DNA of 64,000 nucleotides from Methanosarcina thermophila TM-1 (lineage in GTDB: Archaea; Halobacteriota; Methanosarcinia; Methanosarcinales; Methanosarcinaceae): positions 2,921,877 through 2,985,876 of the forward strand of contig NZ_CP009501.1 in NCBI RefSeq assembly GCF_000969885.1. The letters are read 5' to 3'. Under the pieces are notes generated by a model. The model was not told where the DNA came from. It worked only from the letters and a program-made list of their open reading frames with translations, and did not search any database. A program made the translations under genes and the position numbers. Below, in pieces: positions 49,881 through 59,500 of this stretch. Positions within the stretch are counted from its first letter, which is position 1, and every line of letters begins with the position of its first letter.

Positions 49881-51368
49881 ATGCTTAGTGACAGCCAACC
49901 CGTAGCAGGGAATATTCCCAGGATTCTCATCTCTGCAGACCGTTCCTCTTCAGGCAAAACCACAATCTCAATGGGACTGATGGCTGCCCTCGTTTCAAGA
50001 GGATACAAAGTCCAGCCCTTCAAGGTTGCTCTGGATTATATCGATCCGAGCTATCACACTGAAATAACAGGAAGGTTCTGCAGAAACCTTGACGGTTACC
50101 TTATGGATGAGAATGACATTCTGGATGTTTATACCCATGCCTGTGAAGTCGGAGATAGGGCTGATATTGCGATTATTGAAGGGGTTCGAGGGCTTTACGA
50201 AGGTTTTGAGAGTTTGAGCGACCTTGGAAGCACTGCCCAGATTGCAAAAATCCTCAAATGCCCTGTAATTCTCGTAATTAATGCCCGGAGCATTACCCGT
50301 TCAAGTGCTGCTCTTGTCAATGGATATAAGAACTTCGATCCTGATGTGGAAATTGCGGGCGTTATCCTCAATAACATAGGAAGCCGCCGCCATGCTGAGA
50401 AAGCTAGAGAGGCAATCGAGTATTATACAGGTGTCCCAGTTATAGGGATCGTTCCGAGAGATCCTTCCATGCAAATTTCCATGCGCCACCTGGGGCTTAT
50501 ACCAGCTCTTGAGGGTCGAAAACGGTTTGGAGATGGAAACTTTGGTGCACGCCTTCGTAGTATTGAGGAAATCATCAATACAGGAATTGACGTGGACCGC
50601 TTTCTGGATATCGCAAAAAGTGTAAAACCCCTGAAAAGCCCTGAGAATAGCGTTTTTACGCCGGCTCCCAATTCTGGAATGTCCAGGCCAAAAATAGGTG
50701 TTGCCCTTGATGAAGCTTTCAATTTTTACTATCGTGATAACCTCGATCTTTTAGAGCTTGCAGGTGCAGAAATCGTTTACTTCAGCCCTATCAAAGACAC
50801 CTCGCTTCCTGAGGTTGATGGACTCTATATTGGGGGCGGTTATCCCGAGCTCTTTGCAGCCGAACTTGAAGCTAATGAGTCCATGCGCCAGGACATTAAA
50901 AGAGCTTCTGCTGCAGGAATGCCAATTTATGCCGAGTGCGGGGGGCTTATGTACCTTACGGAGAGAATCAGTACAGGTGTCCCCGGAAAAGGCACATATC
51001 ACGATGCTTCAATGCCGGAATCCACATATTCAATGGTCGGGGCGCTTCCAGGGCATACTATCATGGGGCAAACAAGAGTTGTCAGTTATAACATCGGAAC
51101 CCTTAGTAAGGATTGTATTCTCGGGAAAAAAGGCAACAGCTTCAAGGGGCACGAATTCCATCATTCTGAAATAGAAGGAATTCCTGAGGATGCCGAATTT
51201 GCAATAACCCTGTCGAGGGGGGCAGGCATAAAAGACTACAGGGATGGGCTTATCTCTGGAAATACCCTTGGTTCTTATGCTCATCTGCATGGAGTTGCGT
51301 ACAGGGATCTTGCAGATTCACTTGTGGAGGCTGCAAGGAAGTTTCGGGAATCCAGAGCTCTTTCGTGA
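49881..51368 (+). CDS. cfbB: Ni-sirohydrochlorin a,c-diamide synthase CfbB
   Basis: The 495-residue amidotransferase is related to CbiA/CobB. It has an N-terminal ATP-binding SSGKTTISMGL (P-loop) and a C-terminal class I glutaminase with YAECGGLMYL (catalytic Cys) and GHEFHHSE. It amidates the a and c acetate side chains of Ni-sirohydrochlorin using glutamine. It completes the F430 cluster. Confidence 0.93.
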   Translation: MLSDSQPVAGNIPRILISADRSSSGKTTISMGLMAALVSRGYKVQPFKVALDYIDPSYHTEITGRFCRNLDGYLMDENDILDVYTHACEVGDRADIAIIEGVRGLYEGFESLSDLGSTAQIAKILKCPVILVINARSITRSSAALVNGYKNFDPDVEIAGVILNNIGSRRHAEKAREAIEYYTGVPVIGIVPRDPSMQISMRHLGLIPALEGRKRFGDGNFGARLRSIEEIINTGIDVDRFLDIAKSVKPLKSPENSVFTPAPNSGMSRPKIGVALDEAFNFYYRDNLDLLELAGAEIVYFSPIKDTSLPEVDGLYIGGGYPELFAAELEANESMRQDIKRASAAGMPIYAECGGLMYLTERISTGVPGKGTYHDASMPESTYSMVGALPGHTIMGQTRVVSYNIGTLSKDCILGKKGNSFKGHEFHHSEIEGIPEDAEFAITLSRGAGIKDYRDGLISGNTLGSYAHLHGVAYRDLADSLVEAARKFRESRALS

Positions 51369-51746
51369 TGTGAGCAGGCTTTTCTGTTAACACGTGCAGG
51401 TTTCCTTAAAGCGAACTTTCTCGTAATCTGTGAAAATATTCAAACGAAGTGCGCCTGTAAACAAAACAGCTAATCCATGTGAGATCACTGGACTTCAGGC
51501 TTAAACCCTGAAGGTCTGAATCTTTGCAGGTCGAAAAAGCTTATATTTTATATTAAATCAGATTATAGCAGGTTAGATTACAATAAACTAGATTACAATT
51601 AATCATTTTATGAGAACCCAGATCAGGATAAAACACGCTATAGTAATATTAGATTATAGCAGGAAAGACTATAGCAGGTTAGACTACAGCAAGCTAACCT
51701 GTTGAAGAGACTTATTTTCATTTCATTTTCTTTTAAGGTGAATCTA
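51369..51746. other. endA leader with 15-bp repeat arrays
   Basis: Two groups of three 15-bp units related to AGATTATAGCAGGTT occupy 51560-51604 and 51651-51695. A hairpin CAGGTTAG/CTAACCTG (51675-51682 and 51694-51701) overlaps the second group. No gene is seen. Confidence 0.75.
51560..51695. repeat. 15-bp tandem repeats, two triplets
   Basis: Units at 51560, 51575, 51590, 51651, 51666 and 51681 (15 bp each) share AGA(T/C)TA(T/C)A and mostly GCAGG. The triplets are separated by 46 bp. Confidence 0.85.
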
Positions 51747-52799
51747 TTGAGAACACAACTTAAAGGAGACCGAGTCCTTGCCGGAAAGGAAGCGGTAACC
51801 GAGCTTTACAAAACTGGTTATTTCGGACGCCTCAAAGGTGATGGGCTCGAACTCTCACTTGTAGAAGCTGCTTTCCTTCTGTCCAGAGGAAAGCTAGAAA
51901 TCGAACTCGAGGGTACATTGCTTGATTTCAGAACCTTTTTTGAGCAAGCTTCTTTAAGGCAGCCGAATTTTGAGCTGAAATATATCGTTTATAAGGATCT
52001 CAAAGAGAGGGGGTACTACGTCCAGCCGTCAGCTGTGGATTTCCGGGTGTATCCAAGAGGCAGCCATCCGGGTAAGAGTGCGGCAAAAATCTTTGTCCAC
52101 GTTCAATCGGAAAGACAACTCCTTCCTGTGAAACTTCTACAGGACTCGGTTGCCTCGGCAGAGAATGTACACAAGCAGTTTATCCTGGCTGTAGTGGATG
52201 AGGAAAGTGATCTTACATTCTATGAGGTTAAAACTAAAGTCCCTGAAGGAGAGATGCCTGAGCCATATCCTGCGGTCAAAACCGATGCTACTTTCCTGGA
52301 AGACAGGGTGATAGTCTGGGATGCCCGAATTTCGGAGATTCTCTATTCAAAGGGCTTCTACGGGAAAATGCTGGATTCTGAAAGGCTGCAGCTCTCCCTG
52401 GTAGAGTCCCTTTATCTCTTTTCCAGAGGCGTGATAACGATTCGGGACAGGAAAGGTAAAGTGCTTTCATTCGACGAGTTTACTGAGAAAGCCTCGAAGA
52501 TTGAGAGTTCTTTCATGAGAAAGTACAGTGTATATAAGAACCTCAGGGACTCTGGGCATGTGGTCAAAACCGGATTTAAGTTCGGGACGAATTTCAGGGT
52601 ATACCGAAAAGTCGAATCAGTAGAAAAAATCCCACATTCCGAATACCTTGTAAATGTCATCCCTGCAGATTTCGAGTTTAAGCTTCCTGTCATGTCGGGA
52701 GCGGTCAGGCTTGCAAATAGTGTAAGGAAGACAATGCTTTTTGCGATCGAGAAAGGAGAGGAAGTTAAATATCTGGATATCAGCCGAACGAAAATGTGA
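51747..52799 (+). CDS. endA: tRNA-splicing endonuclease EndA
   Basis: The 350-residue protein is of the duplicated euryarchaeal type: an inactive N-terminal repeat and an active C-terminal repeat. The catalytic triad is visible: Tyr in FRVYRK, His in PHSEYLV and Lys in SVRKTMLFA. It cuts bulge-helix-bulge introns from pre-tRNA. TTG 51747, six bases after AAGGTGA, is the best start; an upstream TTG at 51702 would add 15 hydrophobic residues not typical of the family. Confidence 0.93.
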   Translation: MRTQLKGDRVLAGKEAVTELYKTGYFGRLKGDGLELSLVEAAFLLSRGKLEIELEGTLLDFRTFFEQASLRQPNFELKYIVYKDLKERGYYVQPSAVDFRVYPRGSHPGKSAAKIFVHVQSERQLLPVKLLQDSVASAENVHKQFILAVVDEESDLTFYEVKTKVPEGEMPEPYPAVKTDATFLEDRVIVWDARISEILYSKGFYGKMLDSERLQLSLVESLYLFSRGVITIRDRKGKVLSFDEFTEKASKIESSFMRKYSVYKNLRDSGHVVKTGFKFGTNFRVYRKVESVEKIPHSEYLVNVIPADFEFKLPVMSGAVRLANSVRKTMLFAIEKGEEVKYLDISRTKM

Positions 52800-52803
52800 T
52801 TAT

Positions 52804-52855
52804 CTAAATCAATACTCTAGATCAATGCTTTAGACCAATGCTCTAGATCAATGCT
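52804..52855. repeat. 13-bp tandem repeat, four copies
   Basis: Four contiguous 13-bp units with consensus CTAGATCAATGCT begin 5 bp after the endA stop. The unit length equals that of the array at 23038 but the sequence differs. Confidence 0.85.
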
Positions 52856-52943
52856 CCAGCTGATATTCAAGAGTATTCTCCCTATTATTAACATCGTTTA
52901 GAATCTCATAAAAACCGAATCTTCAGCCGAGGGTGAGATATAA

Positions 52944-53339
52944 ATGTGGGACATAATTGCAGTAGATATTTCCGGCAGGCACAGGATTAAAGGAGGTTAT
53001 TACATGGTATGTGCAGCAGCAGCGCTTACGGTCTCAGCCAACTATATTGAGAAGGTTAAGCAGGTCAAAATCCTGCCCCTCTGGCTAAAAAGAGCTCCAA
53101 GTTTGCTGGATGTCGTGCAGCTAATTGAAGATACTGCTGACCAGCTATCTTTCGAGGGCACGATTGTGGCAGAAAAAGGGGACATGTATAATAAACCCAG
53201 ATGGGTGACCGAAAGTATGTTTTCCAGGGCTTTTAAGTATCAGGAATCAATTGCCGAGAGGCGGTCGATAGAACTCGTGCATCATATTTCCCAGAGCGCC
53301 CGCAATCTATTGATAAAAGAACTTCAAATCGAGACATGA
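52944..53339 (+). CDS. DUF2209 family protein
   Basis: The 131-residue archaeal protein begins MWDIIAVDISGRH and contains an RAPSLLDVVQLIEDT helix and ERRSIELVHHISQSAR. It matches DUF2209, an archaeal family of unknown function with a possible RNase-H-like start (a VDIS motif). The stop overlaps the HflX ATG by ATGA (53336-53339), so the two are translationally coupled. Confidence 0.85.
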   Translation: MWDIIAVDISGRHRIKGGYYMVCAAAALTVSANYIEKVKQVKILPLWLKRAPSLLDVVQLIEDTADQLSFEGTIVAEKGDMYNKPRWVTESMFSRAFKYQESIAERRSIELVHHISQSARNLLIKELQIET

Positions 53340-54622
53340 AAATTTCAGCAGAACAAAAACTCGGTAACGGAAACAGGGTAATTCTAGTTAAAAGGGCCAC
53401 TCCTAATTCCGACTCTGAACGTGAGGAATACCTCTTCCAGGAACTCAGAGAACTTGCAAAAGCAGCAGGTTACCTGCCGGTTGGTGAGCTTAAGCAAACC
53501 AGGTATCCTGATTCAAAGTATCAGCTAGGCAAGGGGAAAATCGAAGAACTTGCCGAACTTGTGAGAAGCATTGGTGCAGATAAAGTAATTTTCTATAACA
53601 GACTTTCCACGACACAGCTCTTCAACATCTCGGAAATCTGTAAATGCCAGGTTATAGATAAGTTCCAGCTCATCCTTGAGATCTTTGCAAAGAGGGCAAC
53701 CACCCACCGCTCAAAACTCCAGGTAGAACTGGCAAGACTGAGATACGAGATACCCAGGGCAAGAGCCGTTGTTTCTCTCGCTAAGAAAGAGGAGAGAGCA
53801 GGCTTTATGGGACTTGGAGATTACGAGGATTCTTATGAACAGGATCTGAAGAAGAGGATCGCAAGGATTGAGAGTGAGCTTGAATCGGCAGAAAAAGATG
53901 ACGAGTCTCTGCGGGCTTTAAGGCACAAGAAGGGGTTTTCTTTAATTTCCCTTGCAGGATATACAAATGCTGGAAAAAGCACGCTTTTCAACGCTATTGT
54001 CAGTGAAAGTGTCGATGTGAGGAATATGCTTTTTACAACGCTTGTGCCTACCACCCGAGCTCTGGACCTTGGAGGACGAAAAGCTCTTTTAACCGATACC
54101 GTGGGATTTATAGAAGATCTTCCTCACTGGCTGGTTGATGCTTTCAAATCTACCCTCAACGAGATTTTTCTATCGGATCTTATACTCCTGGTCGTGGATG
54201 CAAACGAAAAACCTGAAATGATTCTGCTAAAGCTTGCTACATCCCATGACACCCTCTGGGACCGTATTCAGGGAGTTCCTATTATAACTGTGCTTAACAA
54301 GGTAGATCTTGTTGACGAATCCAGACTTGATAGTATTATGGAACAGATAGGTTATATGGCTCCTAATCCTGTTTTCGTTTCTGCAAAAAAAGGCATCGGT
54401 ATGGATGTACTAAAAGCCGAAATAGTCAAGCATCTGCCTCCCTGGTGTTTTTGCTCCCTTTCCCTACCGAATTCGGAAGAAGGAATGTCGATTCTTTCCT
54501 GGCTATATGATGAAGGAATTGTACACAGAGTTGAGTTTGGAGAACAAATCCATGTGGATTATGAAGCCAGGACCGAGATAGTTAACAAAGCACATGCCCT
54601 CCTCGGACCGAAGGAAGTTTAA
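53336..54622 (+). CDS. hflX: GTPase HflX
   Basis: The 428-residue protein has an N-terminal HflX domain with a glycine-rich QLGKGKIEELA motif, a coiled linker and a G domain with GYTNAGKSTLF (G1, about 207), DTVGFIEDLP (G3) and LNKVDLV (G4). HflX binds large ribosomal subunits and can split stalled ribosomes. It is coupled to DUF2209 by a 4-bp overlap. Confidence 0.95.
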   Translation: MKISAEQKLGNGNRVILVKRATPNSDSEREEYLFQELRELAKAAGYLPVGELKQTRYPDSKYQLGKGKIEELAELVRSIGADKVIFYNRLSTTQLFNISEICKCQVIDKFQLILEIFAKRATTHRSKLQVELARLRYEIPRARAVVSLAKKEERAGFMGLGDYEDSYEQDLKKRIARIESELESAEKDDESLRALRHKKGFSLISLAGYTNAGKSTLFNAIVSESVDVRNMLFTTLVPTTRALDLGGRKALLTDTVGFIEDLPHWLVDAFKSTLNEIFLSDLILLVVDANEKPEMILLKLATSHDTLWDRIQGVPIITVLNKVDLVDESRLDSIMEQIGYMAPNPVFVSAKKGIGMDVLKAEIVKHLPPWCFCSLSLPNSEEGMSILSWLYDEGIVHRVEFGEQIHVDYEARTEIVNKAHALLGPKEV

Positions 54623-54635
54623 CTATCATTTCGAT

Positions 54636-54706
54636 AAAACCTTTTCTCAAAGGTTTTCGCTCAAGCCTTTTTTGAAAAGGCTTGTGATCAAGCTTTTTCT
54701 TCAAAA
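54636..54706. repeat. Chain of inverted repeats, dispersed-family copy
   Basis: AAAACCTTT/AAAGGTTTT (54636-54644 and 54649-54657) is followed by CAAGCCTTTT/AAAAGGCTTG (54662-54671 and 54675-54684). A third, imperfect AAGCTTTTT stem follows. It starts 14 bp after hflX and could also terminate it. It is the same element type as at 35.6 kb. Confidence 0.75.
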
Positions 54707-54948
54707 GTTTGGGATGTTATTTATATTAAATTGTAATTTGTAACTAAGTATCTTAAACTATGCATAACTATCTACACTCTTAATGAAATATACACAATCA
54801 TCAAAAATTGATAATTTCCATGTTTATTGATATTTTTTAAAAAAGTTTATGTCAGCATAATCTTCAGACCTTCCATAAGAATAGAAAAATATTCTAAATT
54901 TATAAAATTCTTTGAAATATTAATAAATCCATTTCTAATATGTTTTCC

Positions 54949-55053
54949 TTAGGGAATTTTTTGCACAGGTGGAATAATGTTCGTATAAATACGAAAGGTA
55001 TTTATATTCAGAAATCGTTTGTATATATGCGAACGGGCGTCTACTGTAGACAT
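54949..55053 (-). CDS. Candidate 34-residue microprotein
   Basis: ATG 55053 on the minus strand follows a perfect AAGGAGGG site (55058-55065) at four-base spacing and opens 34 codons (MSTVDARSHIYKRF...). It overlaps the palindromes and inverted repeat of this locus, so its sequence may be dictated by DNA structure rather than protein function. No family is recognised. Confidence 0.3.
   Translation of the reverse strand: MSTVDARSHIYKRFLNINTFRIYTNIIPPVQKIP
54979..54995. promoter_or_regulatory. TTCG palindrome 1
   Basis: GTTCGTATAAATACGAA contains a 7-bp perfect inverted repeat around a two-base centre. It lies just upstream of a TATA-like TTTATAT (55001-55007). Similar palindromes occur at 55016-55035 and 55161-55177. 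It could be a repressor operator. Confidence 0.45.
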
Positions 55054-55120
55054 CAGACCCTCCTTATATCCTAAACTATACCCTTAGAACCAGATTTTTG
55101 CTATGTTTCTGCCCGTTCGC
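55029..55120 (+). ncRNA. Candidate structured RNA
   Basis: GCGAACGGGC (55029-55038) and its exact complement (55111-55120) would close a 92-nt hairpin. Inside is a smaller palindrome, GTCTACTGTAGAC (55039-55051). The left arm begins about 25 bp after a TATA-like TTTATAT (55001-55007), where transcription would be expected to start. The right side is followed by T-rich sequence. The minus strand is equally possible. No known RNA family is recognised. Confidence 0.3.
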
Positions 55121-55160
55121 AATTCCTCCTTGTTTTGTCTTTATTTTTAAGACATCATTT

Positions 55161-55177
55161 GTTCGTATTAAAACGAA
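55161..55177. promoter_or_regulatory. TTCG palindrome 3
   Basis: GTTCGTATTAAAACGAA has TTCGT/ACGAA half-sites like palindrome 1. It lies upstream of the PHP gene promoter and of a minus-strand TATA-like element. Confidence 0.4.
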
Positions 55178-55256
55178 GGTTTGTTAAGTCTCTATGAAGT
55201 CTCTATGTAATCATAATTGTCTTTTTCTTTTTCAATTTTGCTCCCGTTTTCAAAAT

Positions 55257-55265
55257 TTATATAAA
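55257..55265 (+). promoter_or_regulatory. TATA box of PHP gene
   Basis: TTATATAAA centred about 29 bp before ATG 55290 predicts a leaderless transcript and helps choose that start. Confidence 0.6.
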
Positions 55266-55289
55266 TTCATTTCTCATTCTCCTGTTAGC

Positions 55290-55964
55290 ATGAAATTCGA
55301 TCTGCACGTACATTCCGAGTATTCAAAGGATAGCAAATCGAGCCATGACGCCATTCTTGAGTCTGCGCGCAAAAAAGGACTTGATGGATTTGCTATCTGT
55401 GATCATGATACTGTGGAAGGTGGGCTTGCCTGTGAAAAACGAGCCATGGAACTTGGCTTTGAGCTTACAGTCATTCCCGGAGTCGAGGTTACCTGTTCTA
55501 AAGGGCATATCCTGGTGCTAGGAGTCAAACAGAACATTGAGCCTTTCCTTAGCCCGGAAGAAACGATCATAAGAGCCCGGAAACTTGGAGGCACGGTTAT
55601 CATCCCTCATCCTTTCAAGCGAAGTTCCCACGGAATAGGAAGCTTCGAAGGGCTTGATATTGATGCAGTTGAGGTTTTCAATTCCCGCTGCCTATTCAAT
55701 AACGCCAACAGGAAAGCTGCAATCGAGGCAAAGAGGCTTGGAATTCCCGGGGTTGCAGGAAGCGATTCCCACATTCCCGAAATGGTCGGCCAAGCCTATA
55801 CCGAGATCGACGCGCCTGAAAACACCCTCACCGCCGTGCTTGCGGCCATCCGAGAAGGAAAGGTAGCTCCTGCGGGAAAAAATACGCCCAAATCAATTAT
55901 TCTTAAGCAGATGTCAGGCAGTGCAAAGCGAAAAATCAAGAGAAAACTGTTTCATAAAATCTAA
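55290..55964 (+). CDS. PHP-domain phosphoesterase
   Basis: The 224-residue protein is a PHP metal-dependent phosphoesterase with DLHVHSEYSKDS at residues 3-14, CDHDTVEG, HPFKRS and GSDSH metal-ligand motifs. It starts at ATG 55290: a TATA element (TTATATAAA, 55257-55265) is centred about 29 bp upstream, so the mRNA is likely leaderless. An upstream ATG at 55194 would add a non-conserved stretch. Family members hydrolyse nucleotides or phosphorylated metabolites; the substrate is unknown. Confidence 0.88.
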   Translation: MKFDLHVHSEYSKDSKSSHDAILESARKKGLDGFAICDHDTVEGGLACEKRAMELGFELTVIPGVEVTCSKGHILVLGVKQNIEPFLSPEETIIRARKLGGTVIIPHPFKRSSHGIGSFEGLDIDAVEVFNSRCLFNNANRKAAIEAKRLGIPGVAGSDSHIPEMVGQAYTEIDAPENTLTAVLAAIREGKVAPAGKNTPKSIILKQMSGSAKRKIKRKLFHKI

Positions 55965-56501
55965 AACTTCAAGATTAATTCTAGCAGACTTGACGTTTAA
56001 GAGGGATTAAAATCTACACTCTACTTATTTTTTACGATCAATGCCACTTTTATTTATGGTGTAATTTTTCATAATTTGATAATGAATTGTAAGCGTTAAC
56101 TGTTCTATCTCCCATTACTACATACTACTTTCTCTATGAACTCATTCCAAGACCGATCTTATTCACACATCAGTAATAGTTCTTCAGAACAAATCTCATA
56201 ATTGGAAGATCCATCGACCATTTAAAATTAGACATTTAAAAATGTAATTCTGAGTTTTGGGATTTATTCTATCTTTTTCTTATTTATAACAGTAGAAAAA
56301 ATTTTATAACAATCAGCTCGATTAAGCGATTTTTAATAATCTTTTTCTTTTTAAGTTTGCCTTCATTTTTCTACTTTAATTTTTTATATTGGATTTTTGA
56401 TTATAATTGAATTTTCTTTCAGAAGTAAAGTATTTATTCGTAGAAACTCAATTAATTTTTTGATTCAGTTGTGTTTATTTTCTATCTTAAGGAAGGGTTT
56501 G
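55965..56501. other. Intergenic, AT-rich, nothing recognised
   Basis: No open frame or strong repeat is supported. An in-frame TTG at 56397 extends the next gene, but an SD favours ATG 56502. Confidence 0.5.
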
Positions 56502-59500
56502 ATGGCCAGGAAACCTGACAATTTTTCATTCTTCATTGAGGATACCTGTGCCTACATTCCCTATGCCGTAATCGGGATTTTCATCCTGCTTGTATCAACC
56601 TTCACCTCAGTTTACCTTCTAAAGATCGACAGTGAAGTCGCAGAAACCATTTACACCACCGAGAATGTTAACCCTGAGAAAAGTGCCATCAATCTTGCCT
56701 CATTCGACCTTGCCCGCTGCCTGAACTACGCAGGAATGGAAGCTCTGGAATGGCAAGGAGAACATCCTGTAATTCTGCCTGAAGGCAGTGCAGTTGACAG
56801 GTTTTCTGAAGACGGTTTTATGGTGATCCCGAAAAACCAGAACCTTGAGAAAGGAGATTTGCTCCAGCTTTCCATAAACCTGCCTTCAGATATCTGGGGT
56901 AAAATAGAAGCTCTTTGGAAAAACCGCGACATTAAACTGATTGTCAACGACTCTTCAGGTAACGAAATAAAAAACATAAACTACGGCCAGGCAACCGGTT
57001 TTTTCCAGAAAGTCTCATTCCAGGAAACCGTGGAAATTCCGGACTCTGCAGCCTCAGGATATGCCTCAATTGAACTTTATTACGGCGACGGATTAAAAGC
57101 CTCGGACTGGTTCGTAATTGAGGTAAGCCCGGTAAAAGACATAACAGCAGACGCTTTTAACAGGCTGCTTTCTGCAAATTACCAGGGAAACAGCCACACG
57201 TTCAGGGAATACGCAATCAATGTCGAACCTGACATAAAACCCGAGCAAATAAAAATCAGAAAAGTAACCGGAACTTTGCAAAGGGAGATCTCATCTGGTG
57301 GCAAACATAAGAATTATGCTGACGCAAACCCTGCTTTTGATACAGGTTACAACACTCATTCCAGCAAAAATTATACTATTTATTACGTTTTCGAGATTCC
57401 TGCCCTCAATTATACTCTTGTTAACCTGGAGACCGGAGAAAGCTCTAACCGCAGCATGAAACTTTCTACCCTGATAACCTCACGGGAACCTCTTCTTGAA
57501 GAGCTTGTCCGGGAATACGAAACCGAACTTGGAAACACTTCAAGTCTTGATTCAACATCTAACCTTGTGCTCGGAGCAACAAACCTGAGAACTTTCGTTT
57601 ACGGTCCCTGGCAGCATTATGCAAACGGTCCTCTGAATATCCTGACCAATCCTGCCCTCTCAAGTTCAATTAACGGAGCCACACTCTACACTCAGAAAAA
57701 AATTTTTGATTCGGTTGACCCCCTGTCTCTAACATACACAACCTATTATAATGAAAAAGTTCTTTATGAAGATGTTTCTTCTTCAAGCAGCGTTTCAGAC
57801 CGAAATAAAGCACCTTCGGGTTCTAATAGTATCTCGAATACTTCAATTTCTAGTTATGAGCGAGATAAAGGCGTAAACCTGACAACTACTTACGATTCTC
57901 TTGCGCAGAATAAATCTTTCTCTTTTGATGTCGAAAAAAGCATAAAAGAATCCCTGAGAGAGACAAATACTTCCTTTGAAGAGCTCTCTGAGTATTCGAA
58001 AATTGAAGTTTCAGCTTCTAATTATACAAATGGAGTTATTGACGGCTGGGTCTTTAATGATCACGTATGGATAGAAGAGAATCCTGATCTCATTCATGCG
58101 GTTACGGACAGCGTTTACACAGCATCGGTTCAGGGGCAAATCCTGAGAGATGGTTTCGCTTTTCCTGATCCGATTTCCTCTCAAATTACTGCAAATTTTG
58201 ATTCGGATTCGGTTTCGTTTACCAGTCAAACTGTTAGCTGGGACTCGAACTATTTAGCATCAGGAGCGCATAAAGGCTCTCTTGTGCCTTCTTACTCATG
58301 GAGAGACTCAACCAGAAAATCCTATTCCGAATCCTTAGATCCTTCAATTGAACCTCCGGAAGGAAGTGTATCCAGATGGTCAATTTCAGCGGCAGATGTC
58401 AGCCTGATTTCTGCCGACATAGTCGATGTAAAGATTGAACCTCATTTTTCCTATGCAGGTAATGATACCCTGACGTTTGAAAACCGGAGTGAAGGCTACC
58501 TGAACCGCGAAGAGCATGTCTTTGACTGGCGAGTCAGGTACGATATTTCTTACAAAATCGTAACAAACTGGAAAATAGACTATAGTTACGATTACACTTA
58601 CAAATGGAAAACCAGAGAGCAGTTGCCTGATGGAAATTATACCACGGTCACGCATTCCGATACATCAAGTGGTTTAGCCTCAAAAACTGTAAGCAAAGTC
58701 AATCTCGCATCGCTTTCTCATGCAGAAACCGAAGCCGAAAAACTGACAATAGTTTACCACAAACGACCTCCTGCAGGCGGTTACATCGGCTTGTCAACCT
58801 ATTCTGATCCCATAGAGCGAGAATACAGGGAAACAACCCTTTATCTGGACAATAAAGGCGGTACAGGCATTCTGAACGAAATAGATAGTTTAGATAGTGA
58901 CACAAATAAAATCGAAAGATTCGACCCATGCTGTTCTGATGCTGCCGACAAATACAGGGACGAATATGTGGATTTAAGGGCAATAGAGAGCATGTTTTGG
59001 GCTTACCCTGACGGGCAATATCTACCCAAACATGCTGTAAATTGCGATATTCCACCATGGCTGCACAGAATTATGGCAGAAGAAGTTCTGGAAATGCTCA
59101 ATTCTGTAGAAAAGGATAATCCTACCTTTAATTATTCTCTTATGGATTCCCCTGGGCAGGATCCTACAGATTTGCAGGTACAAACTGCCGAAAAACTCAT
59201 TCTGAAACTGGAAAAAGGCAGGGAAGCTTACGTAAACAAAGAAAAGTATCTTACACCGTCAGGAAAAATATATGCTTCAAGCGATTCTGCCCGGTACATT
59301 GCTAAAAACGAGGCTTACAACAGGTTGATAGAAGATATCGACAGGAAAAACCGTAAACTGGATTCTGATATCAATTCCTACATTCTTAAAGCTCTTGAGA
59401 AAAAAAGCATTGATACCAGTTCGTTTGACAGCGTTACCTCAGTCAAAATGACTCTTTTTAACAATCCGGCAGTGGAAAGGGCTGCTTCAGTTCTGGGCGA

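Larger units (their letters stand above)
54623..55289. other. 667-bp spacer with hairpin chain and palindrome locus
   Basis: Contains the dispersed hairpin repeat (54636-54706), TTCG palindromes and an inverted repeat (54979-55177). Apart from one 34-codon minus frame, no gene is seen before the PHP gene. Confidence 0.7.
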
